This document shows positions 1 to 5,631 of a stretch of 7,352 bases of DNA, in pieces; position 1 is the stretch's first letter; each line of letters starts with the position of its first letter. This DNA is from Bacillota bacterium (GTDB lineage: Bacteria > Bacillota > Clostridia > Peptostreptococcales > Anaerovoracaceae). Position numbers and translations under genes: made by a program. A model generated the notes under the pieces. The model made no database searches and was not told the origin of the DNA. It saw nothing but the letters and a program-made list of their open reading frames with translations. The stretch is from the NCBI GenBank assembly GCA_016287035.1, contig JAEEVI010000057.1, positions 1 through 7,352 of the forward strand. Reading direction: 5' to 3'.

Positions 1-1047
1 GAGCAGGACCGTCTCGATCTGGCTGGGGAAGACGTTGACGCCGCGGATGATGAGCATGTCATCCGACCTTCCTCTGGGCTTGGCCATCTTTACGAACGTG
101 CGCCCGCAGGAGCACGGCTTGCGCGACAGCACGCAAAGGTCTCTTGTCCTGTAGCGCAGGAGCGGGAAGGCCTCCTTGTCAAGCGACGTGAACACGAGCT
201 CCCCGAGCTCGCCGTCGGGAAGCACCTCGCCCGTCTCGGGGTCGATTATCTCGGCGTAGAAGTGGTCCTCGTTTATATACATCCCCGACTGCTCCTCGCA
301 CTCGAAAGAGACTCCCGGGCCGCTTATCTCGGTGAGGCCGTAGATGTCGTACGCCTTTATGCCCAGACTCTTTTCGATGCCTCTGCGCATCTCCTCTGTC
401 CAGGGCTCAGCGCCGAATATGCCTGCCTTGAGCTTGTTGTCCTCTGGCTTGAAGCCGCGCTCGGCGAGGCTCTCTCCGAGGTACGCCGCGTACGACGGAG
501 TGCAGCAGAGTATCGTCGCGTTGAGGTCCATCATGAACTGTATCTGGCGCTCCGTGTTGCCGGAAGACATCGGAAGCGTGAGGCATCCGACCTTGTGCGA
601 GCCGCCGTGGAGACCGGATCCGCCGGTGAACAGACCGTAGCCGTAGCAGACCTGGCATACATCCTCGCTCGTGCCGCCCGCCGCGACTATCGCCCTGGCG
701 CAGCACTCCTCCCACAGATCGATGTCGTTTTGGGTGTAGAACGCGACCACTCTTTTTCCCGTCGTTCCGGACGTGGAATGGATCCTGACGCAGTCCTTAA
801 GATCCGTCGCGAGCAGTCCGTACGGATAAGCGTCGCGCAGATCGGCTTTCGTGAGGAACGGGAGCTTTTTGATATCCTCGATGCCCTTGATATCCTCAGG
901 CTTCACGCCTGCCTTGTCCATGAGATCGCGGTAGTAAGCGACGTTCTCGTAGACGTGCTTTACCTGCTTTACGATCTTCTCGTTCTGGATAGCGACGATC
1001 TGATCTCTGGACGCAGTCTCGATATCCTTCTGGTAATAGTTGCCCAT
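1..1047 (-). CDS. paaK: Phenylacetate-CoA ligase, AMP-forming (3' end cut by window edge)
   Basis: Activates phenylacetate or related arylacetates with ATP and CoA, via an acyl-adenylate, to the arylacetyl-CoA; cytoplasmic. The reverse complement reads as 349 codons with no stop, beginning MGNYYQKDIE. Visible motifs are the P-loop HSTSGTTGKR (about residues 90-99), the adenylate-binding segment DIYGLTE (234-240), LLRYRTRD (296-303), a Cys cluster PCSCGRT (311-317) and the hinge region GRSDDMLIIRGVNVFPSQIE (326-345). All are typical of the PaaK family, which is about 430 residues long, so roughly 80 C-terminal residues including the catalytic lysine lie left of the window. The ATG at 1047 is preceded by GAGGGTGG (1053-1060), a good ribosome binding site. 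It lies 57 bases after iorB on the same strand, as the fourth gene of the ligase-iorA-iorB-paaK operon. Placement next to IOR supports an arylacetate substrate; the exact acid is inferred. Confidence 0.93.
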   Translation of the reverse strand, partial: MGNYYQKDIETASRDQIVAIQNEKIVKQVKHVYENVAYYRDLMDKAGVKPEDIKGIEDIKKLPFLTKADLRDAYPYGLLATDLKDCVRIHSTSGTTGKRVVAFYTQNDIDLWEECCARAIVAAGGTSEDVCQVCYGYGLFTGGSGLHGGSHKVGCLTLPMSSGNTERQIQFMMDLNATILCCTPSYAAYLGESLAERGFKPEDNKLKAGIFGAEPWTEEMRRGIEKSLGIKAYDIYGLTEISGPGVSFECEEQSGMYINEDHFYAEIIDPETGEVLPDGELGELVFTSLDKEAFPLLRYRTRDLCVLSRKPCSCGRTFVKMAKPRGRSDDMLIIRGVNVFPSQIETVLL

Positions 1048-1104
1048 TCGGACCACCCTCTTTCTTTATATTAGATTCAGTATATTCAGTAACTGTTTGA
1101 TCCT

Positions 1105-1680
1105 TTATCTTTCATCGCGTCCGAGCTCGAACGCCTTGAGATTGATGTCCGTGAACTGCGGCTTGACGAGCTGCTTAATTACCGCTTCCCACTTTTCCTT
1201 CGGTATGTCGAAATACTTCGACAGTCTTCCCATCAGGACTATGTTCACGGCCTTCGCGCTGCCCGCCTGCTCGGCCAGGCTTAGCGCGTCGATGTCGTCC
1301 ACGAACACGCCCTTGTCTTTAAGCTCCCTGAGGACCCCGTACGGATATTCCGCGGCGCCGGTTATCACCGGCATCGGGTCTATGGTCTGCGTATTGACGA
1401 CTATCTTGCCGTCCTTTTTAAGGCAGCCGACGTACCTGGCGGCCTCAAGCGTCTCGAAGGAGACGATGAAATCGGCCTCGCCGTCTGAGACGACGGGCGA
1501 ATACACCTTGTCGCCGAAGCGCACGTACGTGACTACGGAACCGCCGCGCTGGCTCATTCCGTGGACCTCGCTGACCTTTACGTCGAAGCCCTCGCCTGTG
1601 AGCAGAGCGCCGAGTATCTTGCTTGCCAGAAGGCTTCCCTGCCCTCCGACGCCTACTATCATTACGTTCTTCGTTTCCAT
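1105..1680 (-). CDS. iorB: Indolepyruvate:ferredoxin oxidoreductase, beta subunit
   Basis: Small subunit of the IOR complex that converts indolepyruvate and other aryl-pyruvates to arylacetyl-CoA, CO2 and reduced ferredoxin. The 191-residue protein starts METKNVMIVG, has the glycine-rich GVGGQG (10-15) and the conserved EVHGMSQRGGSV block (38-49). It spans one pyruvate:ferredoxin oxidoreductase gamma-type domain, and its length is normal for IorB. The frame stays open upstream, giving a possible 242-residue form, but the extra N-terminus only mirrors the ferredoxin-domain coding region of iorA in another frame. The ATG at 1680 has GGAGGG at 1687-1692, six bases upstream. It also lies only two bases after the iorA stop, which implies translational coupling and equal subunit output. 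The stop is TAA at 1105-1107. Confidence 0.96.
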   Translation of the reverse strand: METKNVMIVGVGGQGSLLASKILGALLTGEGFDVKVSEVHGMSQRGGSVVTYVRFGDKVYSPVVSDGEADFIVSFETLEAARYVGCLKKDGKIVVNTQTIDPMPVITGAAEYPYGVLRELKDKGVFVDDIDALSLAEQAGSAKAVNIVLMGRLSKYFDIPKEKWEAVIKQLVKPQFTDINLKAFELGRDER

Positions 1681-1682
1681 GT

Positions 1683-3419
1683 TCAGCCCTCCGCGCATGT
1701 CAACGCGCCTGTCGGACAGAGCTGCGCGCATACGCCGCAGCCGACGCACTGAGTCGGGTCGATCCTCGCGAAGCCGTCCTTCATGCTTATCGCCGGGCAG
1801 CCTATCGCCATGCAAGACCCGCAGCCGACGCACATATCCTCCGCGACGACGGCCGCGGGCTTCGCCTTTACGTATTTGAGCAGCATGCAGGGACGCCTGG
1901 AGATGATGACCGAAGGCTCTTCAGCCGCCAGCTCCTCCTTTATCGCGCTCTCGCACAGACTGATATCGTACGGATCGACGACCCGCACCCTGTTTATGCC
2001 GATCGCGCGGCAGAAAGCCTCGAGGTCGACGTGGCCCGCAGGCTCTCCCTTGATGTTGTAGCCTGTCGTCGGGTTGTTCTGATGGCCGGTCATTCCCGTT
2101 ATGGAGTTGTCGAGTATTATGACCGTTGAATTCGAGCCGTTATACGCGACGTCGACGAGACCGGTCATGCCCGAATGCATGAAGGTCGAGTCGCCGATGA
2201 CGCAGACCGTCTTCTTTTCCGTCTCTGCTCCGCCTGCCTTGTTGAAGCCGTGAAGGCCGGAGATCGAAGCGCCCATGCAGAGCGTCGAGTCGAGAGCGGA
2301 CAGCGGCGCCGCGCCGCCGAGCGTATAGCACCCGATATCGCCGAGCGCCGTTATCTTATTCTTCGAAAGAGCGTAGAACAGCCCTCTGTGCGGGCAGCCC
2401 GGGCACATGACCGGCGGGCGCACCGGGATGGAGCTCCCGAGCGCGACCGGCTCCGCGGTCTGCATCCCGAAGGCCTTCCTTATCGTCGTCTGGCTGAATT
2501 CGCCGAGCGGTGAGAACATCTCCTTGCCCGCGCACGCTATGCCGAGCGCCTTGACGTGCGTCTCTATTATGCCGTCGAGCTCTTCTATCACGTACAGCTT
2601 TTCGACTCCCGACGCGAAATCCCTTATCAGCTGCTCGGGGAGCGGATTAACGAGGCCGAGCTTGAGCACGGACGCGCTGTCGCCGAAGACCTCCTTGACG
2701 TACTGATAAGCGGTGCCGGAGGTGATTATTCCGATCTCGCTCCCGCCCTTTTCCACGCGGTTGAGCTCCGTCGTCTCTCCGAGCCGCGCGAGGAGCTTCG
2801 TGCGCTCCTCGACGACCGGGTGGCGCTTTACGGCGTTTCCGGGCGTCATTATGTACTTCTGCGCGTTCTTTACGTATTCGCCCAGGGGCTTTTCCACGCG
2901 CTCGCAAAGCTCTACTATGCTCTGCGAATGCGCGATCCTCGTGCACATGCGCACGAGCACCGGGGTATCGTATCTCTCGGAGAGCTCGAACGCTGTCTTC
3001 GTAAAGTCCTTTGCCTCCTGGGAGTCCGCCGGCTCGAGCATCGGTATCTTCGCCGCTATCGCGTAGTGGCGCGAATCCTGCTCGTTCTGAGAGGAATGCA
3101 TCGCGGGATCGTCCGCGACGAATATGACCAGCCCTCCGTTAACGCCTGTGTATGACAGCGTGAACATCGGGTCCGCGGCCACGTTCAGACCGACGTGCTT
3201 CATCGCGCACGCGCTCCTGGCGCCGCGCAGCGACGCGCCGAAGGCCACCTCGCAGGCCACCTTCTCGTTCGGAGCCCACTCGCAGTATATCTCTTCGTAT
3301 GACGCCGCGAATTCCGTGATCTCCGTCGACGGGGTGCCGGGGTAGCTCGACACTACCGACGCTCCCGCCTCGTAGAGGCCCCTCGCGATGGCCTCGTTTC
3401 CGAGCATCAGTTTTTTCAA
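1683..3419 (-). CDS. iorA: Indolepyruvate:ferredoxin oxidoreductase, alpha subunit
   Basis: Catalytic TPP- and iron-sulfur-containing subunit of IOR; 578 residues, normal for the family. In order: an N-terminal pyrimidine-binding domain with SSYPGTPSTE (24-33) and the conserved MKHVGLN (73-79); a middle transketolase C-terminal-like region; CPGCPHR (339-345); and the TPP/Mg-binding stretch from GDST (409-412) to LDN (436-438). At the C-terminus are two ferredoxin-type 4Fe-4S motifs: C530-x2-C533-x2-C536-x4-C541-P, the atypical spacing known for IorA, and C558-x2-C561-x2-C564-x3-C568-P. The start is TTG at 3417-3419, nine bases after a perfect AGGAGG; the first in-frame ATG (Met5) would be too far from that site. 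It follows the ligase after 54 bases and precedes iorB by two. Electrons pass to ferredoxin. Substrate breadth within the aryl-pyruvates is inferred from the family. Confidence 0.97.
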   Translation of the reverse strand: MKKLMLGNEAIARGLYEAGASVVSSYPGTPSTEITEFAASYEEIYCEWAPNEKVACEVAFGASLRGARSACAMKHVGLNVAADPMFTLSYTGVNGGLVIFVADDPAMHSSQNEQDSRHYAIAAKIPMLEPADSQEAKDFTKTAFELSERYDTPVLVRMCTRIAHSQSIVELCERVEKPLGEYVKNAQKYIMTPGNAVKRHPVVEERTKLLARLGETTELNRVEKGGSEIGIITSGTAYQYVKEVFGDSASVLKLGLVNPLPEQLIRDFASGVEKLYVIEELDGIIETHVKALGIACAGKEMFSPLGEFSQTTIRKAFGMQTAEPVALGSSIPVRPPVMCPGCPHRGLFYALSKNKITALGDIGCYTLGGAAPLSALDSTLCMGASISGLHGFNKAGGAETEKKTVCVIGDSTFMHSGMTGLVDVAYNGSNSTVIILDNSITGMTGHQNNPTTGYNIKGEPAGHVDLEAFCRAIGINRVRVVDPYDISLCESAIKEELAAEEPSVIISRRPCMLLKYVKAKPAAVVAEDMCVGCGSCMAIGCPAISMKDGFARIDPTQCVGCGVCAQLCPTGALTCAEG

Positions 3420-3445
3420 ATGATCCAGCCTCCTTTATATTTCTG

Positions 3446-3471
3446 CCGCGCACGCGCTTCCCGCGCCGCGG
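3446..3471 (-). other. GC-rich intercistronic hairpin between the ligase gene and iorA
   Basis: On the minus strand, CCGCG then GCGC pairs with GCGC then CGCGG: nine GC pairs around a five-base loop with a three-base bulge on the 3' side. It starts two bases after the ligase stop (TAG at 3474-3476) and ends before the iorA ribosome binding site. No T-run follows (the next bases read AGAAATATAAAGG), so it is not an intrinsic terminator. It may be an mRNA-processing or stability element that sets ior expression relative to the ligase; that role is inferred. Confidence 0.5.
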
Positions 3472-3473
3472 TC

Positions 3474-5108
3474 CTACTTCTTGTTCTGGGCAAGAACGAG
3501 CCTGTCCGCGCCGTACATCTTGCGGAGCAGCGGCTTTTCGATCTTTCCCGTCGCGTTCCTCGGAACGTCCGCGAATATGATCTTCCTTGGCCTCTTGTAT
3601 CTGGGAAGTCCCCTGAAGAATTCGTTCATCTCCTCCTCGCTGCTGCTGCAGCCGTCCTTCAGCTTTATTATCGCGGCAGCGATCTCGCCGAGCCTGTCGT
3701 CGGGGAGCCCGATGACCGCGACGTCGCTGATCTTATCGTTCGTCATTATGAAATTCTCTATCTCGACGGGGTAGAGGTTCTCGCCGCCGGAGATTATGAC
3801 GTCCTTCTTGCGGTCGACGAGCCAGATGAAGCCCTCTTCGTCCTGCATGGCCATATCGCCGGTATACAGCCAGCCGTCCTTTATCGTCTCGGCGGTGGCT
3901 TCCGGATTGTTGAAATAGCAGATCATCACGCCGGCGCCCTTGAGGCAGAGCTCTCCGACCTGTCCCTGCTGCACGGGCTCGCCGTCGCTGCCGACGATCT
4001 TCGTCTTCCAGCCGTAGCCGGGGACGCCGATCGCGCCGACCTTGCGGACGTTCTCCACGCCCAGGTGCACCGCGCCCGGTCCCGCGGACTCAGACAGACC
4101 GTAGTTGGTATCGTACTGATGGTTCGGGAAGTATTCGAGCCAGTGCTTTATAAGGCTCTGTGGAACGGGCTGCGCGCCTATGTGCATGAGCCTCCACTGG
4201 CTGAGCTCGTAATCCTCGAGCTTCAGCTCGCCGCTGTCGAGCGCGTTGAGGATATCCTGAGCCCAGGGAACGAGCAGCCAGACTATGGTGCAATGCTCCC
4301 TGGATACAGCGTCGAATATGAACTCGGGCTTAGTGCCCTTCAGAAGAACGGCCTTCGATCCGCTCAGCAGCGAGCCGAACCAGTGCATCTTAGCGCCGGT
4401 GTGGTACAGCGGCGGTATGCAGAGGAAGCAGTCGCCGCGCGTCTGCGAATGGTGCATCTGCTCGGCCTTGGCGGCATGCATGAGCGCTCTGTGCTTGTGA
4501 AGGATCGCCTTCGGGAATCCGGTGGTGCCGGAAGAGAAATAGATCGCCGCGAAATCGTCTTCGTCGAGATAGATCCCTGGGTTGCTTCCGACGGCGTCGG
4601 AGGCGAACTGGGAGTAGCTCTCGGCGAACGACGGACAGCCGTCGCCAGCGTACAGCAGAGCGATCCTGTCGGCGATATCGTCCGCGATCTCTTCGACGCG
4701 GCCGATGAATTCGGGTCCGAAGACAAGTATATCCGACTCGGAGAGACCGAGCGTGTATTTGATCTCTTCCGCGGAATATCTGAAATTGAGAGGAACGACT
4801 ACGGCGCCCGTCTTGAGCACTCCGAAATATATCGGGAGCCATTCCAGGCCGTTCGTGAGGAGGATCGCGACCTTGTTCTTCCTGCCTATCCCTCTGGCGA
4901 TCAGTGCGTTCGCGAACCTGTTCGCCTTTTCGTTGAAGACGCTCCAGGAGATCTCGCGCCTGGAATAGTTATAGTTCGTGGGCTGGACCAGTTCGTATTC
5001 GTGCCACGTGATCCTTTTGGCGTATTTTTGCTCGGGGTTTATCTCGACGAGAGCCGTCTCGTCGCCGTAGAGTTTCGCGTTCCTTTCGAGCAGGTCGACT
5101 ATAGTCAT
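3474..5108 (-). CDS. AMP-forming acyl/aryl-CoA ligase (ANL superfamily)
   Basis: Activates a carboxylic acid to its CoA thioester through an acyl-adenylate; cytoplasmic. The 544-residue protein carries all the core adenylate-forming motifs: P-loop SSGTTGFPK (192-200), IPPLYHTGA (231-239), NYGLSES (335-341), GWLYTGD (412-418), the hinge and CoA-binding stretch from RKKD (433) through GGENLYPVEIE (441-451), and the C-terminal PRNATGK with likely catalytic Lys522. An N-terminal stretch around residues 28-55 is rich in Tyr and Trp and precedes the usual EKANRFANAL block. Length is normal for class I fatty-acid and aryl-CoA ligases. The ATG at 5108 has AAGGA (5116-5120) seven bases upstream. As first gene of an operon with iorAB and paaK, it probably handles an aryl-acid such as indoleacetate, arylpropionate or arylacetate, or another acid met in amino acid fermentation. 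The substrate cannot be read from the sequence, so no symbol is given. Confidence 0.93.
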   Translation of the reverse strand: MTIVDLLERNAKLYGDETALVEINPEQKYAKRITWHEYELVQPTNYNYSRREISWSVFNEKANRFANALIARGIGRKNKVAILLTNGLEWLPIYFGVLKTGAVVVPLNFRYSAEEIKYTLGLSESDILVFGPEFIGRVEEIADDIADRIALLYAGDGCPSFAESYSQFASDAVGSNPGIYLDEDDFAAIYFSSGTTGFPKAILHKHRALMHAAKAEQMHHSQTRGDCFLCIPPLYHTGAKMHWFGSLLSGSKAVLLKGTKPEFIFDAVSREHCTIVWLLVPWAQDILNALDSGELKLEDYELSQWRLMHIGAQPVPQSLIKHWLEYFPNHQYDTNYGLSESAGPGAVHLGVENVRKVGAIGVPGYGWKTKIVGSDGEPVQQGQVGELCLKGAGVMICYFNNPEATAETIKDGWLYTGDMAMQDEEGFIWLVDRKKDVIISGGENLYPVEIENFIMTNDKISDVAVIGLPDDRLGEIAAAIIKLKDGCSSSEEEMNEFFRGLPRYKRPRKIIFADVPRNATGKIEKPLLRKMYGADRLVLAQNKK

Positions 5109-5111
5109 GAT

Positions 5112-5207
5112 CTATTCCTTTCGTATCGCAATAATAAAAAAGCGGAGCAGACAGGATCCCATCTCTGCGGTTTCCCCGTATGCAGACCAAAACGAGTATG
5201 TCGCCAT
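5112..5207 (-). CDS. Candidate 31-residue upstream ORF rich in aromatic residues
   Basis: From ATG at 5205-5207 the minus strand reads MATYSFWSAY and onward to TAG at 5112-5114. Tyr4, Phe6, Trp7 and Tyr10 are clustered, with Phe23-Phe24 later. The stop lies three bases before the ligase ATG and overlaps its ribosome binding site, so translation could be coupled. For: an aromatic cluster just ahead of an aromatic-acid operon resembles an attenuation leader peptide. Against: no convincing ribosome binding site (only GACGG upstream), the ATG lies inside a hairpin stem, the frame is also open upstream, and the ORF runs through the terminator-like element instead of stopping before it. The cluster may be chance. 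Confidence 0.2.
   Translation of the reverse strand: MATYSFWSAYGETAEMGSCLLRFFIIAIRKE
5136..5178 (-). terminator. Possible weak leader terminator/attenuator upstream of the ligase
   Basis: On the minus strand CGGGG (5174-5178) can pair with CTCCG (5143-5147), with an inner CAGA/TCTG pairing. A run of six T (5136-5141) follows after one C. The stem is imperfect, with a large internal loop and one G-U pair, so this is weaker than a typical intrinsic terminator. It lies about 30 bases before the ligase start, where an attenuator would be expected. Confidence 0.25.
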
Positions 5208-5311
5208 ACTTTTACCGTCTGATCTTTCTGACGAAGAAAAAGAGGATTTATCCCACGCCTGCGCGGAAACTGCCCTGCGGCGCGGATCAGACCCTGTCCC
5301 TTCGCGGGACA
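5183..5311 (-). promoter_or_regulatory. Putative structured 5' leader RNA of the ligase-iorAB-paaK operon
   Basis: Read as minus-strand RNA, this stretch can form several helices. TGTCCC/GGGACA forms a hairpin at 5295-5311. A perfect 8-bp long-range pairing GTCTGATC/GATCAGAC joins 5285-5292 to 5217-5224. That pairing encloses CCGCGCC/GGCGTGG (5279-5285 with 5253-5259) and TTTCT/AGAAA (5225-5239), a three-way-junction shape. A further hairpin at 5183-5221 has outer CAGAC/GTCTG, inner AGTATG/CATACT and a GNRA-type GCGA loop. The G-U pair and the GCGA loop favour the minus strand; the plus strand would have an A-C mismatch and a UCGC loop. The 5217-5221 arm has competing partners. I recognise no known riboswitch or T-box consensus here. 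All pairings were read by eye and no energy was computed. Confidence 0.3.
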
Positions 5312-5340
5312 AATACAGGCACGCTGTTTGCCTTGCCAGT

Positions 5341-5369
5341 ATTTTAATGATTCGCGGTAAAAAAAGCAA
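5341..5369 (-). promoter_or_regulatory. Candidate promoter of the ligase-ior operon
   Basis: On the minus strand TTGCTT (5364-5369) and TAAAAT (5341-5346) are separated by 17 bases. The -10 matches consensus at five of six positions and the -35 at three of six, in a locally AT-rich patch. Transcription would begin near 5334 and give a leader of about 225 bases. A TATTAT at 5132-5137, nearer the gene, has no acceptable -35. Confidence 0.35.
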
Positions 5370-5413
5370 TAACAAATTGTGCGCGCCGCGTACTTTTGCG
5401 AAGCCTTTTCCGA

Positions 5414-5442
5414 TTGACAAACGCCGGGCGAAAGACTACGAT
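5414..5442 (+). promoter_or_regulatory. Sigma-70-like promoter of the thi operon
   Basis: A perfect -35 TTGACA (5414-5419) is followed after exactly 17 bases by TACGAT (5437-5442), four of six matches to TATAAT. Start of transcription would be near 5449, about 20 bases before the first helix of the TPP riboswitch, which is where a riboswitch promoter should be. Confidence 0.65.
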
Positions 5443-5470
5443 ATCGATGTGGATCTAACTGAATTACCGA

Positions 5471-5558
5471 TGTTCGGGGAGCTCGCGCAAAGCGGGCTGA
5501 GAATCGGCTGTGTGCCGTTACCCGCAACCTGATTTGGATAATGCCAACGTAGGGAATG
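5471..5558 (+). promoter_or_regulatory. TPP riboswitch (THI-box aptamer)
   Basis: Binds thiamine pyrophosphate in the nascent leader RNA and switches off thiEDtenA. The conserved THI-box elements are present and nearly canonical: CTGAGA at 5497-5502 (pyrimidine-sensing bulge), ACCTGAT at 5527-5533, GGATAATGCCA at 5536-5546 and CGTAGGGAA at 5548-5556 (pyrophosphate-sensing arm). Helices seen: P1 around 5471-5475/5554-5558 (partly G-U), P2 GGG/CCC (5477-5479/5521-5523), P3 GCTCGC/GCGGGC (5481-5486/5492-5497), an optional P3a CGGC/GCCG (5505-5508/5514-5517) and P5 TTGG/CCAA (5534-5537/5544-5547). The terminator that follows within 20 bases indicates transcriptional control. Confidence 0.96.
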
Positions 5559-5577
5559 CATTTTACGCGAGCTTTCG

Positions 5578-5607
5578 GCGGCAGATATCATCATCTGCCG
5601 CTTTTTT
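5578..5607 (+). terminator. Rho-independent terminator, expression platform of the TPP riboswitch
   Basis: A perfect nine-base stem GCGGCAGAT/ATCTGCCGC (5578-5586 and 5593-5601) with a six-base loop is followed directly by six T (5602-5607). It sits between the aptamer and the thiE ribosome binding site, so TPP binding should cause early termination. A possible antiterminator is TGCCGTT (5513-5519) pairing with GGCGGCA (5577-5583), which would use up one P3a arm and the terminator 5' arm. Confidence 0.92.
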
Positions 5608-5631
5608 ACGCGGCCCGCGAAAGGAGACGAA

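Noticed and set aside
262..1074. 270-codon plus-strand open frame opposite paaK (and similar long frames at 1623-2129 and 2556-3155)
   Set aside because: They lie antisense to clearly coding paaK and iorA, have no ribosome binding site context, and show no family signature.
1075..1091. Direct repeat ATTCAGTA, one base, ATTCAGTA between iorB and paaK, in an AT-rich gap that could hold a secondary promoter
   Set aside because: No -35 lies at proper distance from the possible -10 elements (TATACT, TAATAT), and an 8-base repeat in a short AT-rich gap can be chance.
1681..1833. N-terminal extension of iorB to a 242-residue protein
   Set aside because: The extra 51 residues are an out-of-frame reading of the IorA ferredoxin domain. 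The ATG at 1680 has its own GGAGGG and matches family length.
5161..5178. ACCGCAGAG in the minus-strand leader considered as a T-box sequence
   Set aside because: The TGGNACCGCG core is absent (it reads GGGGAAACCGCAGAG), and no specifier-loop architecture could be assigned.
3420..5222. 600-codon open frame on the plus strand opposite the ligase gene
   Set aside because: It is an antisense shadow produced by GC-rich codon bias of the ligase gene, which has all ANL motifs in the other strand. The antisense product is rich in Val/Leu/Arg/Asp with no recognisable motif.
5105..5527. 140-codon minus-strand open frame across the riboswitch and leader
   Set aside because: It is antisense to the TPP aptamer, overlaps the ligase start and its composition looks random. 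The other long minus frame (5112-5420) is retained only for its last 31 codons as a low-confidence upstream ORF.
5107..5532. 141-codon plus-strand open frame filling the intergenic region
   Set aside because: It runs across the TTGACA promoter and ends inside the TPP aptamer, has no ribosome binding site (it starts on the complement of the ligase start codon), and shows no motif I recognise. A homology search giving conserved proteins would be needed to revive it.
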